Below are positions 42,618 through 52,786 of a stretch of 64,000 bases of DNA, piece after piece; positions within the stretch are counted from its first letter, which is position 1, and each line of letters starts with the position of its first letter. The stretch comes from Lachnospiraceae bacterium (GTDB lineage Bacteria > Bacillota > Clostridia > Lachnospirales > Lachnospiraceae). Below the pieces are notes generated by a model, which was not told the DNA's origin, ran no database searches, and worked only from the letters and a program-made list of their open reading frames with translations. The stretch covers positions 75,984-139,983 of the forward strand of contig JAAUZU010000029.1 in assembly GCA_014804445.1 (NCBI GenBank). The letters run 5' to 3'. The position numbers and the translations under genes are program-made.

Positions 42618-44175
42618 GATTGCAATGTATATCCGGCTTTCCATGGAAGATATGGATTTAAGTAAAGCAGATGAGAAAGAGGAAAGCTTCAGTGTCAGTA
42701 ACCAGAGGGCATATATCAGCCATTTTTTGCAGCAAAGGGAGGAATTCAAGAACGCAGCCATTCGGGAATTTGTGGATGATGGTTATTCCGGTATGACTTT
42801 TGACCGTCCGGCAATACAGGAGCTGCTTATGCTCTGCCGGCAGGGAGAGATAGACTGCATTGTAGTGAAAGACTTATCACGTTTTGGGCGTAATTATCTG
42901 GAGGTTGGGGATTATCTGGAGCAGATTTTCCCCTTTCTGGGTGTTCGCTTTATCGGAATTAACGATGGGTTTGACAGCCGGAATTTTCAAGGACAGACGG
43001 GTGGTATGGATATTGCATTTAAGAACTTTATCTATGAGATGTACAGCAGGGACTTGTCTGAAAAGGTAAAAAGCGGCATCTCTGCCGGTATAAAGCGTGG
43101 GGATTACTATGCGGGTTGCATGGTATATGGTTATCAGAAAACTTTGGATGGCAGAGGCATGGTAGTTGACGAGGGCGCAGCGGTTACGGTGCGGCGTATA
43201 TTCAAGGAGATGGCAGATGGCAAGGATGCCAGAACGCTGGCGCAGGAATTGAACGCAGAGGGAATTCCCACCCGCCTTGCATATAAGCAGGCAAAAGGAG
43301 AGCAGCGGGGCCGCCATTTTGAAACCGCTATCTGGAACCGAAACAAAATACATACCATTGTACATAACCGGGTATATATAGGCGACATGGTATATAGAAA
43401 AGCTATCCGGACAAAGACGGGGGACAGGCACAAAGAGAGGCAGCCGGAAGAAAAATGGATTGTGATACCAGACCACCACGAGGCGATTGTCAGCAGGGAA
43501 TTGTTTCAGAGGGCAAACGACAGTATCAGAAAGGGGAAAAACGCCGGTCACGACCGTTCCAAAGTCAGACGGGGAATTGTCTTTTGCGGCTGCTGTGGCA
43601 ATCGTCTGGAATTGCGTAAAACAAAGAACCCTTATTATCTCTGTAAGCGGAGAAGTTTTATAAGCGGAACCGGCTGCAACGAACTCCGCATGGAAAAGGG
43701 AGTGCTGGAAAAGACCATATGGGACGTTTGGGAGGAACACTGCAGACTGTTTGAGACAATGCCCGCATCGCAGTTCTTTGTACAGCAACAGGCAAAGCTG
43801 AAGAAACAGGAAACGGCACTGCGGCAGGAGCTGGAACGCTTACCAACAAAAAAGATGAACCTGTATGAGCGTTTCCGAAGCGGTGAATTGGGCAAGGAAG
43901 CCTTTCTCAAGGAAAAAGAGATTCTGAATAGCAGGGAGGAATCGGTGACCCGAAGCGTGGAAGAGGTTCTGAGGCAGATTGATGAGCTGGAGGTAAAGGG
44001 GAAGAGATATAGGAGTGTATCTGAGTTGATAGAGAAATATAGCGACTATGGAGATAGGCGGGAGGAGTTTATGCGGGAGATGGTGGAGAAGGTGGTGGTG
44101 TATGATGAGGAACGGGTTGAGGTGGTTTGGCGGTATCGGGATGAGTTTGGGGAGCCGGGAGAGATTATGAAATAG
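42604..44175 (+). CDS. Large serine recombinase 3
   Basis: This is a 523-residue protein. The catalytic serine is in YIRLSMEDMDLS, with CIVVKDLSRFGRNYLEV, MVYGYQKTLDGRGMVVDE, zinc ribbon CGCCGNRLELRK and a C-terminal coiled coil. I start at GTG 42604 with GGAGG six bases upstream, overlapping recombinase 2 by 14 bases; a longer ATG-less frame opens at 42556. The element end should lie shortly downstream, because no further backbone gene follows and the next gene has different codon use. Confidence 0.9.
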   Translation: MKKYKIAMYIRLSMEDMDLSKADEKEESFSVSNQRAYISHFLQQREEFKNAAIREFVDDGYSGMTFDRPAIQELLMLCRQGEIDCIVVKDLSRFGRNYLEVGDYLEQIFPFLGVRFIGINDGFDSRNFQGQTGGMDIAFKNFIYEMYSRDLSEKVKSGISAGIKRGDYYAGCMVYGYQKTLDGRGMVVDEGAAVTVRRIFKEMADGKDARTLAQELNAEGIPTRLAYKQAKGEQRGRHFETAIWNRNKIHTIVHNRVYIGDMVYRKAIRTKTGDRHKERQPEEKWIVIPDHHEAIVSRELFQRANDSIRKGKNAGHDRSKVRRGIVFCGCCGNRLELRKTKNPYYLCKRRSFISGTGCNELRMEKGVLEKTIWDVWEEHCRLFETMPASQFFVQQQAKLKKQETALRQELERLPTKKMNLYERFRSGELGKEAFLKEKEILNSREESVTRSVEEVLRQIDELEVKGKRYRSVSELIEKYSDYGDRREEFMREMVEKVVVYDEERVEVVWRYRDEFGEPGEIMK

Positions 44176-44348
44176 CGAAGAATGCAGGAAATAGTGAGAG
44201 TTTATGCTATATGTAAATTTAAGATTATTTCGATGGTATAAATGTCTGTAAAAATAGTTAGATAAATCCGTACATTTGATGTATAATTTATGAAATAGCT
44301 ATATTATTGAAATGATTTTTGTATATGAATTTGTTCAAGGAGGAGAAC

Positions 44349-45230
44349 ATGAAGGATGTTATTAAAGAACTGCTTAATAAGCTCACTAGCGTTACGGGGA
44401 TATTCTATCCAATATCATCAACAGTAAAAACCATAACTGATAATAAAAATCAGCTAAGAAATTTTCAGAGTGCTTACGACATGAAATTTAAATATGATAT
44501 ATTAGAAAGAAAAGAACTAGACGATTGTACACGTGCAGCACTTATTTCGGACATTAATAAGTCCACAATAAAGTTTTACAACCAAGTTAAGATTTTGGAT
44601 GTGGCAATCAACAATATAAGAAATTCAGCAGATCCTAAGTGCCTAGATGATGATTGGCTATTCTATTTTATGAATAAAGCGGCCTATATTTCGGATGAAC
44701 AGATGCGTAATACTTGGGGAGCGATATTGGCAGAAGCTTGCGATAACCCAGAAATTTGCACAAAAACATTAATTAATACACTATCATTAATGAATAAGAA
44801 GCAAGCGGAAACTTTTAAATGTATATGTAAATTCCGGTTTGCAAATATGAATATACCAGCAGATGAGACAGAAATAATAAGTATTTATCCAATTATTTTT
44901 TTTAGTAAAAATGCCCAGGGATATGCGAATCATGGATTAACAAATCGAGGGATTCTTGAGTTAGAACATTTAGGGTTAATTAATATTGATTCAAATAAGG
45001 AATTTGTTGTATATACAGATCTTTTAAAATTACGGGATAGAAAAAATAGTATTGAGGTTATTGGAAATGGAAAAATAGAAATTGGAAATATTACATTTAC
45101 ATATGATGGCTTTCTGCTGCAAAGAATCATAGAAAATTACTACGATAGCCAAATAATGGATTATAATATTCAAATCTGGTGTCACAAAGGTTATAAAGTA
45201 TATAGAAATGGGAAAAGGCAAGATGTTTAA
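44349..45230 (+). CDS. DUF2806-like protein
   Basis: This is a 293-residue soluble protein. The N-terminal ~60 residues are hydrophobic-helical (LLNKLTSVTGIFYPISSTVK). The middle has DDDWLFYFMNKAAYISDEQM and RNTWGAILAEA, and a wing-like FKCICKF region follows; this pattern fits DUF2806. Members occur in accessory islands, and some are suspected of phage defence, but no activity is known to me. ATG 44349 has AAGGAGGA before it. It is the first gene after the recombinases, so it marks the start of the flanking island or the outermost gene of the element. Confidence 0.55.
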   Translation: MKDVIKELLNKLTSVTGIFYPISSTVKTITDNKNQLRNFQSAYDMKFKYDILERKELDDCTRAALISDINKSTIKFYNQVKILDVAINNIRNSADPKCLDDDWLFYFMNKAAYISDEQMRNTWGAILAEACDNPEICTKTLINTLSLMNKKQAETFKCICKFRFANMNIPADETEIISIYPIIFFSKNAQGYANHGLTNRGILELEHLGLINIDSNKEFVVYTDLLKLRDRKNSIEVIGNGKIEIGNITFTYDGFLLQRIIENYYDSQIMDYNIQIWCHKGYKVYRNGKRQDV

Positions 45231-45529
45231 AAATAGTAGACTTGGAGGCTGGTATTATATTACTGTATAAGGGGAAGCTTTTCAGTGTAATAAGAATATA
45301 GTAGAGAAAGATTAGTGATTATTGCTCAAGGGCATCACTGTTTCTATGGAAGTAGTAAAATGTAAGCAGAAACAGGAATGCCCGCATTTATTCTGATGAG
45401 CGTTGAGATTCTTCAATTTTTTTACAGCACAAGTTGCATAACTGGACAACATGCGCTGTGCGGAAAGGAAAATCTGATCATCGTGAATATTACAATGATA
45501 TCTGAGGGCATGATTTCAGGGAGACATAT
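45231..45529. other. Gene-free stretch
   Basis: About 300 bases without a supported gene, promoter or repeat. A short ATGCGCTGTGCGG-containing stretch near 45,450 is GC-richer than its surroundings but has no assigned role. Confidence 0.4.
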
Positions 45530-47094
45530 ATGAGCGTAAAAGCAACTCATAGGGTAAAAGACAGCAGCAATAAGACAGTAGGATTTATTATAAACGGCAA
45601 TTATACGAATTATTATGATGTCGTCAGAAACATAAAACTGATAGACAATTTGGCATTGATGTCAAACGGGACAGTGCGCTCAAAAGTAGGGGAGCTACCG
45701 GTTCAATCTATAAAAGCTGTGAATGAAAAGAGGTATAATCAGCTATGTAAGAATAATCCGCTGATCAGGGATGTACAGTCGGAACTGGGGCAGTGGAAGA
45801 AAGAATAGCATAATAAAGTTTTGTATGTGAGTGGAGCAAGGCAGACGGGGAAAACCACAGAGATATTTAAGTTTGCAGACAAAAATTATGAGCAGATCAT
45901 TTATGTCAATCTGGCTGACAAAAAACAGTTGGAAAGCTTTGAGAGTGCAGTGCGAAATACATCAGACTTATTTGGTTTGATTCAGTATTGTAGGGAAAGC
46001 GATAATGCAGAGTTCTGCAATTTAGACAAGACGGTGTTGATTATAGATGAAATACAGGAAAGCAGTGACATATACAACAGCATCAGGGCATAACAGGGCG
46101 GACTTGCGTGTGATATCATGGTGACAGGTAGCTATCTGGGGAAAACGCTTAATGCAAAGTATTTTAAGCCTGCTGGAAACATGTATGATATAGAAATGCT
46201 GCCGTTATCTTTCAGAGAGTTTTGTAGGGTGTTTCAATAAAGAAGAACTGTTGATGCATATCAGTCTGTATGGAAAATCAGCTGGTAAGGAATATGAGAC
46301 GCTTATAAAGCTGTACAGGGTGTATAAAAAAAATAGGCGGATATCCAGCGGTGGTAAGAACATACCTAGAGACGAAGGATGTGGTGAGCTGTTATAAAGA
46401 AATCCAGTCGATTCCGGACAGGTTCACGGAAGAATCTGCGTCATATTTTCAAGACACAAAGTGCGGCATGGTGTTTCAAAACGTGTATAAGGAGGCTGCC
46501 TTTATGGCTATGACAAAAGAAAAGCGAGGGACATCGGCAAAAGATATTAAAGATATAACGGAGTTTATCAGGAAAGATACCAACGAACATGTAAGCAGGC
46601 GGGAAATAAACGATGCGGTATCCTGGCTGAAGTTTTCAAAAGTTTTGGGCGGTTGTGACTTATATAATCAAGGTAACGTGGCGGTTCTGCTGAGCGTAAG
46701 AAGAGTTTACTTTATGGACTGCGGCATTGCCATGTATCTGGCACAGCAGACGCCGTTAAGCAACGAGGCGGTAGAGAGAATTCTGGCAGAGAATTTTGTT
46801 TACACAGAACTGTACAGAATTTACAAGGAAAAACGCCTGAAGGGAGATAAGCTATGCTGTTCCATGTATAATGAATTTGAGCTGGACTTTATGCTGGTAG
46901 ACGGGGAAGACCGGCGCTATGGCATAGAAGTAAAGTCTGAGGATTCGTCTAAGCATAAGTCTCTGGATAAATATCTGGAAAATGATTTTATTGATGAGGC
47001 ATATCTGGCGGAGATCACACGAGGGGGCATGGGCAGGCAGGTAAGGTCAATACCGATCTATACGGTGGGATGCAGGTTTCCTTATGAGGAATAA
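45530..47094 (+). pseudogene. AAA ATPase with DUF4143 domain, inactivated
   Basis: A formerly single frame of about 500 codons now carries in-frame stops at 45,806 and 46,091 and shifts near 46,230-46,340. The parts read in order: a small N-terminal domain (MSVKATHRVKDSSNK), Walker A SGARQTGKTTEIFKF, Walker B VLIIDEIQESSD, sensor MVTGSYLGKT, and DUF4143 (VYFMDCGIAMYLAQQTPLS, LAENFVYTELYRIYKE, then GIEVKSEDSSKHKSL). The last part has the fold of an archaeal-type Holliday-junction-like nuclease. Four lesions make function impossible. Confidence 0.8.
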
Positions 47095-47412
47095 GTGGAT
47101 TTTCTGATGATACATGAAACAAAGGGCGGGCAGTTCCTAAGTGGGGCTGCCTTTACTGCTGGCAAAGTAATACCGGAAGTATGAAACCGATGTTTCATAT
47201 ATGGATTTGTATGGTATCGCATGTAGAGGAAAGTATGAGATGTTTGCGGTGATTTTCAGAAATGCATTGAAAAAAATGGAAAATCATGATAAAGTTTTCA
47301 TAAATATATAAAACGCAGAGAATATGTATTTGAGTAATTTATGATTGAATAAATAAAAATGACCAAAAGAATAATGTACTATTCAAGGTAAATAGGTGTG
47401 TGAGGGAAGCAT
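47095..47412. other. Intergenic region upstream of the ATPase/methylase cassette
   Basis: About 320 AT-rich bases without a gene. The cassette promoter should be here, but no box pair with 16-18 spacing is convincing to me. Confidence 0.4.
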
Positions 47413-49755
47413 ATGCGTGGCGAAGAGCGAGAAATAGAATTTAATGTAGAGGCGTATACAGCAAGGCTGATCGGGCGTGAAAATGTTTCCAAGCTAGAAG
47501 GGGCGGTACTGGAAATAGTAAAGAACGCTTACGATGCGGATGCAAAAACTTTTTGCCTATATTATTCGGAATCACAAAATTGTATTTTCATTATGGATAA
47601 TGGGTGTGGTATGACGGAGGATATCATAAAAACCCATTGGATGACGATTGGCAACTCTTCTAAAAAAAGTAAATATGTTACACCTGGAAAGAGGATACAG
47701 ACAGGGGCAAAGGGAATTGGGAGATTTGCGCTGGATCGCCTTTCTGATAGATGCAGAATGTTAACTATATCTGATCAGGGCGGACTTGAATGGATTGTTA
47801 ACTGGGAAGATTTTGATGGTAACAAGAAAATTTCAGATGTGAAAGCCAAGATTTTTGATACGGATGTCAGCCTGCTTGAATATGTGGGTGTGGATAGCTG
47901 GATGAATGCAGAATTGGCACAATATATAAAGACGCTTAATTATGGAGGAACAGGGACGGTCTTTTGTCTGGAGGGCCTGCATGATACATGGGATGATAAA
48001 ACTCTGATGCGTTTGCGTAACCATTTGGAGAATTTACTTCCGCCAGATGTGGCTGAGGATTTCAAAATATTATTTTTTGCCGATACTACGGATCGGAACA
48101 ATGCAGAGATAATAAGTGCCAATGTGGACTCTTACGACTATAAAATTGATTTTCAAATTAAAGGAGATGATTTGGAAATACAGATTTTGCGTAATGAGTT
48201 TGATTTCCGAGGAAAAGAACAGACAGTTTTTAAAGAAGCTGATTTTGGTTTGGAAGATCAGCAGTATTTTCATGGAAAACAGAAGGAAGAAAAACATTCT
48301 GTTCAAGAAGTTTGTGGGAAACAGAATTGTATCGGTGACTTTTCAGGCACATTATATTTCTATAAAATAACTCAAACGGCAAAAGACCAGGAAAAGTTTT
48401 ATACAAAAAGTATTACGGGAAGGGCCAATCTGGTAAAAAGATTTGGAGGAATCAAGTTATACAGGGATAAATTTCGAGTTCGCCCATATGGTGAATATGG
48501 GGATAATGATTTTGATTGGCTGGAACTGTCTGCCCGTAGAAATCGTTCTCCTGCGGGTTTAGGACATTCTACAGGAAATTGGCGTGTGGGTGCAGAACAG
48601 ATTTTTGGAAATGTAGCAATATCTCGGGATAATATTAATCTGGAAGATGATGCAAACCGAAATGGGATTCAGGAGGGAATCGGATTAACTCAGTTAAAAC
48701 AGATTCTATTATTCACGATTGGAGAATTTGAGAGAGATCGTCAGTCTGTAGGACGTAAACTGGCAGCATACGAAAAGGCTAAAGATGAATTGGCAAAAAA
48801 AATGGAAGAAATGCGTAGGCTGGCTGAAGAACGTAAAAAGTGGGAAGAAGAAAGAGCTCAGGAGGAAAGAAGCAAAAAGGAGCAGGGTAGAGAGCAACAA
48901 CAGGAAAAAGAATTGTTGAGGTGGGAACCAGCACCAAGTGCCAATCCAACGGAAGTGAATGCGCTTTTGGATGCAATGGAGCAGAGAAAAGAGCAGGAAC
49001 TTCAGGAATTAAGAGATGAAAATAAAATGTTACAGACTCTTGCAACAACAGGGATTGTTACAAATATGTTTATGCATGAAATCCGTACTTTGACAAATAA
49101 TATAGGTCAGGAGTTGGATTCAGCATATGAAGCGCTCAAGTACGATAACGATATGGATTATGCAACAAAAAATATCATGAGGGCAATTACTTTAAAGAAA
49201 AATTTCAGAGCATGGTTTGGTATAACGATTGAATCCATTAAGAAAGACAAGAGAATGCGAAAGAAACAAAATCTCAAGACGATGTTGTATGGTTTTATGA
49301 ATACATGGAATGAAATTTTGAGAAAAAATAGAGTGATTTTACACTATTCATGTGAAGATAATATTGAGTTTTGGTGTTTTGAGTTTGATATTGAGAATAT
49401 TATAAGCAATCTTATTTCCAACAGTATGGTTTCTTTTGATAGAGAAATGGAAACAGTTCTTGAAAAAAGGGAAATTACTTTAAGTATATCAGCGCTGGAA
49501 AATGGTTTCCTATTAGATTATAGTGACACTGGATGGGGCTTGGTTCCGAAATATAAAGAGAGACCTGAAATGATTTTGGAAGCTTTTGAGAGCAGCAGAA
49601 CTCTGATAGGGGAAGAGGAAGATGGAACGGGCATGGGAATGTGGATTGTAAATAGAACTGTTTTGGAATATAATGGTTCTATTGATTTGAGTGAAAACCG
49701 TAGAGCAGAGATGGGATTTTATATTAAGATTCAATTTGTAGGACGAGGAGCATAG
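47413..49755 (+). CDS. Dual GHKL ATPase: MORC/Hsp90-like N-terminus, histidine-kinase-like C-terminus
   Basis: This is a 780-residue soluble protein. Residues ~1-200 form a MORC/Hsp90-type ATPase (EIVKNAYDADAKTFCLYY, IMDNGCGMTEDIIKTHWMTI and TGAKGIGRFALDRLS). Residues ~360-410 contain an S5-like insert (VRPYGEYGDNDFDWLELSAR). A charged coiled coil runs ~440-540. A histidine-kinase-like part follows with FMHEIRTLTNNIG (possible phospho-His), N-box NIISNLISNSMVSF and G-box GEEEDGTGMGMWIVNRTV. Two ATPase modules in one chain are unusual. Its stop is one base from the start of a receiver protein, forming a phosphorelay pair, and nuclease and methylase genes follow. Confidence 0.8.
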   Translation: MRGEEREIEFNVEAYTARLIGRENVSKLEGAVLEIVKNAYDADAKTFCLYYSESQNCIFIMDNGCGMTEDIIKTHWMTIGNSSKKSKYVTPGKRIQTGAKGIGRFALDRLSDRCRMLTISDQGGLEWIVNWEDFDGNKKISDVKAKIFDTDVSLLEYVGVDSWMNAELAQYIKTLNYGGTGTVFCLEGLHDTWDDKTLMRLRNHLENLLPPDVAEDFKILFFADTTDRNNAEIISANVDSYDYKIDFQIKGDDLEIQILRNEFDFRGKEQTVFKEADFGLEDQQYFHGKQKEEKHSVQEVCGKQNCIGDFSGTLYFYKITQTAKDQEKFYTKSITGRANLVKRFGGIKLYRDKFRVRPYGEYGDNDFDWLELSARRNRSPAGLGHSTGNWRVGAEQIFGNVAISRDNINLEDDANRNGIQEGIGLTQLKQILLFTIGEFERDRQSVGRKLAAYEKAKDELAKKMEEMRRLAEERKKWEEERAQEERSKKEQGREQQQEKELLRWEPAPSANPTEVNALLDAMEQRKEQELQELRDENKMLQTLATTGIVTNMFMHEIRTLTNNIGQELDSAYEALKYDNDMDYATKNIMRAITLKKNFRAWFGITIESIKKDKRMRKKQNLKTMLYGFMNTWNEILRKNRVILHYSCEDNIEFWCFEFDIENIISNLISNSMVSFDREMETVLEKREITLSISALENGFLLDYSDTGWGLVPKYKERPEMILEAFESSRTLIGEEEDGTGMGMWIVNRTVLEYNGSIDLSENRRAEMGFYIKIQFVGRGA

Positions 49756-49756
49756 C

Positions 49757-50401
49757 ATGTATAGAGTCGGATATATAGATGACGAGCCAACACAGTATGA
49801 AAATTTTTCAAGAAAGCTTAAGCGGAGATGTGATGAATTAGAACTCGTGCTCTTGGAAGATTGCAATACGAAGGAAGAATTTCTGGATAAAATATTTGAA
49901 AAGCAGATTGATGTTTTACTAATTGATTACAAAATGGCGGGTACCTATGGGTTTAATGGCACTAGTCTAATCAATTATATTAACGATCACATACGTGATC
50001 TGGAATGTTTTATTCTGACTGCGGTGGATAAAGAGCAGATAACAGATGGTCTTGTGGCGGAGAGAAATAGGTTTCCTAAAACTATTTTTGACACAGAAGC
50101 AGAGGACACCCAAAAGATTACAGAATTAAACGACTTTCTGAAATCTTTGAAGGATAGTGCTGCTGTATTCAGAACTCGCAGAGAGCAAAAAGTGGAGCGG
50201 TATAAGGAACTATTAAAAAAGAAAAAAGCTGGTACATTGGGAGTCGGGGAAGAGGAATTTTTAGAACTTTATAAGGTTTTGTCTTCTTATGGAATGGTGG
50301 AGAAATTGCCAGCAAATATGTTGAATTCTGAATTTGAAGAAAAGCTGGATAAGTTACTAAATATGGGAGATGAAATAATTAAAAAACATCAGCAAGAATA
50401 G
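49757..50401 (+). CDS. Stand-alone receiver-domain protein partnered with the ATPase
   Basis: This is a 214-residue protein. The receiver domain (~1-125) has acidic pocket YIDDEP, phospho-acceptor aspartate in DVLLIDYKMAGT and the threonine in CFILTAVD. The C-terminal ~85 residues are helical (KVERYKELLKKKKAGTLGVG) with no DNA-binding domain. Output is thus probably protein-protein, perhaps onto the nuclease encoded next. GAGGAG precedes ATG 49757. The gene follows the ATPase by one base. Confidence 0.8.
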   Translation: MYRVGYIDDEPTQYENFSRKLKRRCDELELVLLEDCNTKEEFLDKIFEKQIDVLLIDYKMAGTYGFNGTSLINYINDHIRDLECFILTAVDKEQITDGLVAERNRFPKTIFDTEAEDTQKITELNDFLKSLKDSAAVFRTRREQKVERYKELLKKKKAGTLGVGEEEFLELYKVLSSYGMVEKLPANMLNSEFEEKLDKLLNMGDEIIKKHQQE

Positions 50402-50413
50402 GGGTAGACGGTA

Positions 50414-50998
50414 GTGAGAGTACATGGAGAAAAACACCTGCGGCGCAGAGAAGGCATTGCAGGACTAAACCACTATACAGAGGCAAGAAGCATATTGGAA
50501 GAGGATTTTCATTTGTTATGTGGGTATTGTGGAAAAGACGGAAAAGTAATGCGTGAAAAGTTTCATATAGATCATTTTGTTCCCCAGCGTCTTGATGAAG
50601 AGCGTAAAAATGATTATTACAATCTTGTGCTTGCCTGCCCCAGATGTAATCTGTCCAAATCAGATAAATGGCCAACTAAGGATAAAAACTGCTCTCATAA
50701 TGAAGAGCAAGGGTTTGTTGATCCTGTTTCCGGCGAGTATGATCAGCATATGCAAAGAGACAAAGATGGTTATGTTGTGGGCATTACTCCTGTTGGAAAG
50801 AGCATGTGCAATATGCTGCATCTGGATATAAGAAGAACCGATTTGTATTGGAAAATAAATTTACTGCGTGATAAACAAAAAGAACTGGAAAATCTGTACA
50901 AAGAAGGGAAACTTACAGAGAAAGAAAAGGATTTTTACATAGAAACAAACATGATATTGAATGATTATGTGGATGAGGCATTTATTAAGGGTGAGTAG
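50414..50998 (+). CDS. HNH endonuclease of the cassette
   Basis: This is a 194-residue protein. An HNH domain occupies about residues 35-90: LLCGYCGKDG, the catalytic FHIDHFVPQ, YYNLVLACPRCNLSKSDKWP with zinc-binding cysteines. The rest is helical. The start is GTG 50414 after an AGGGG site. The stop abuts the methylase start. With the methylase it resembles a restriction pair in which the adjacent ATPase/receiver genes would regulate or move the nuclease. Confidence 0.8.
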   Translation: MRVHGEKHLRRREGIAGLNHYTEARSILEEDFHLLCGYCGKDGKVMREKFHIDHFVPQRLDEERKNDYYNLVLACPRCNLSKSDKWPTKDKNCSHNEEQGFVDPVSGEYDQHMQRDKDGYVVGITPVGKSMCNMLHLDIRRTDLYWKINLLRDKQKELENLYKEGKLTEKEKDFYIETNMILNDYVDEAFIKGE

Positions 50999-52573
50999 AT
51001 GAAAGAGGAAAAGAAAACGGGTTCTTATTATACACCGGTAGAATTGATACGGTTTATGATAGAATACTTGGAGAAAGAACAGCAGGATTTTTCAAATGTG
51101 CTGGAGCCTTCTGCAGGAGACGGAAGGTTCCTTTCTTTGCTTGTACCTCAATCCAAGCATGTAGAAGCGATAGAAGTCTTTGAAGAAAAAGTAAAACAAA
51201 TACGGCAAACATATAAAGAAAGAAATGTGGAGGTGAAAAAAAGAAATTTTTTGGACTACATATCAGAGACGACAAAAAGGTATTCGTTAATAATAGGTAA
51301 TCCTCCATATATTAATCTGAAAATGATGGAGAAAAAGGATGTAGAAAAGGCAAAAAAAATATGTGAACAGGAAGATTTGGCCAAAGGCACTATGCAAAAT
51401 ATGTGGTTGGCTTTTGTAGTAGGAGCCGCACGGCTTATAGATATTAGCGGAACTATTTTTTTTGTCTTGCCAATGGAATTTCTACAGGTGCAATATGCGG
51501 AAAAGTTAAGGACTTACTTGGAACGGAAGTTCAATACAATTCACATTGTTTCTTTTGAAGAGGCGATCTTTCCGGAAATTGAGCAGGATGTCTGTCTGGT
51601 ATATCTGACAAACAGGAAAGAATGTTCGGCACATATTCTCTATGAGATATATAAAACGGCGGACGATAGAAAGCCGATTAGTGTAAATGTTATTAGAAAA
51701 AATAAGCCTTTGCAGAAATGGTCAAATGCCATTTTGAAGGATGATGAGATTTCGATTTTAAAAGAGACAAAGAGAAAATATAAAAAAATCGGTGATATGG
51801 GTGAAATCGCACCTGGAATTGTGACAGGAGGAAATAAATATTTTATATTAAATGAAGAGCAGGTACAGGAGTATCAATGCATTCAATATGCATTGCCTAT
51901 TGTTCAGAAAGCGTCATATATCTTAGAGGGGACGATTGAAATCAATCAACAGGTATTAAATGATATCCGAGGGAGAAAAAGACCTTTCTATTTATTGAAT
52001 CTTGCCGGAGAGAAAGAAATAAAAAATCTTCCTAAACCGCTACAGGATTATCTGATGTGGGCAGGAGAACAAAAAATTCAGGATATTATTCTAAGAAAGC
52101 GATTTAAATGTGCAAATCGTTCGCCTTGGTATGGAGTACCGATTGTAAAAATAGGTGACATTGTTTTTTTTAAAAGATATAATATTTTGCCCAAAATATA
52201 TATTAATCAAATGAATGTGCATACAACAGATGCAGGATATCATATTCGGTTAAAAGGAGGATTTGATGCGGAAAGTTTGGTGTTTTGTTTTTTTAATTCC
52301 ATGACACTGGCTCAGTGCGAGTACAATGGAAGATATTATGGCGGCGGCGTTAGTGAACTTGTACCAAGTGAATTCAAGGAACTCACTATTCCATATCGCA
52401 CAATAGAAAAAGAGGATATTGAGATATTAAAACAGCTATACGAGAAAAAAGTTTCTGTAAAGGAAATTGTAAACTTTGTAAATAGCAGGACGATTGATTT
52501 GGATTTTACAAAGGAAGAAACAAATAAATTTGAAGAAATCCGGTTGAAACTGATAAAGCGAAGGATAGGGTAA
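50999..52573 (+). CDS. Eco57I-class N6-adenine DNA methyltransferase
   Basis: This is a 524-residue protein. SAM-binding motif I is NVLEPSAGDGRFLSLL at residues ~35-50 and catalytic motif IV NPPY lies in LIIGNPPYINLK near residue 100. An N-terminal KTGSYYTPVELIRFMIEY is typical of the family. The C-terminal half is a target-recognition region (IGDMGEIAPGIVTGGNKYFI, then NGRYYGGGVSELVPSEFKEL), with no fused nuclease domain. It would protect host DNA by adenine methylation. It starts directly after the HNH stop. Confidence 0.85.
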   Translation: MKEEKKTGSYYTPVELIRFMIEYLEKEQQDFSNVLEPSAGDGRFLSLLVPQSKHVEAIEVFEEKVKQIRQTYKERNVEVKKRNFLDYISETTKRYSLIIGNPPYINLKMMEKKDVEKAKKICEQEDLAKGTMQNMWLAFVVGAARLIDISGTIFFVLPMEFLQVQYAEKLRTYLERKFNTIHIVSFEEAIFPEIEQDVCLVYLTNRKECSAHILYEIYKTADDRKPISVNVIRKNKPLQKWSNAILKDDEISILKETKRKYKKIGDMGEIAPGIVTGGNKYFILNEEQVQEYQCIQYALPIVQKASYILEGTIEINQQVLNDIRGRKRPFYLLNLAGEKEIKNLPKPLQDYLMWAGEQKIQDIILRKRFKCANRSPWYGVPIVKIGDIVFFKRYNILPKIYINQMNVHTTDAGYHIRLKGGFDAESLVFCFFNSMTLAQCEYNGRYYGGGVSELVPSEFKELTIPYRTIEKEDIEILKQLYEKKVSVKEIVNFVNSRTIDLDFTKEETNKFEEIRLKLIKRRIG

Positions 52574-52606
52574 AGACTTTCTTCTGTGTAGAAAAGGAGC
52601 TTTATT

Positions 52607-52786
52607 ATGACCAAGACATATATTATTGAGAATGGGCAAGGACCTACAGAAGAGCAATTTAAAGAAATAGAAGAAGCAAAAAAGCATCCGATTACTTTTG
52701 ATGAAGATTGCGAGGAATTGTCTCCGGCGATGATGAAAGCATTTAAGAGTGCTGTGGTACAGAGAAACCGTAAGAAAAAAGCTTGA
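52607..52786 (+). CDS. BrnA-like antitoxin, orphan copy 1
   Basis: A 59-residue protein (MTKTYIIENGQGPTEEQFKE) nearly identical to the one at 55,201, differing by one residue (K/R). The second copy follows a broken brnT-like toxin gene, so this one is probably its duplicated antitoxin. The ribosome site is AAAGGAG at 52,593. No toxin gene precedes it here. It may act as an anti-addiction spare. The family assignment is inferred from the other copy. Confidence 0.6.
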   Translation: MTKTYIIENGQGPTEEQFKEIEEAKKHPITFDEDCEELSPAMMKAFKSAVVQRNRKKKA

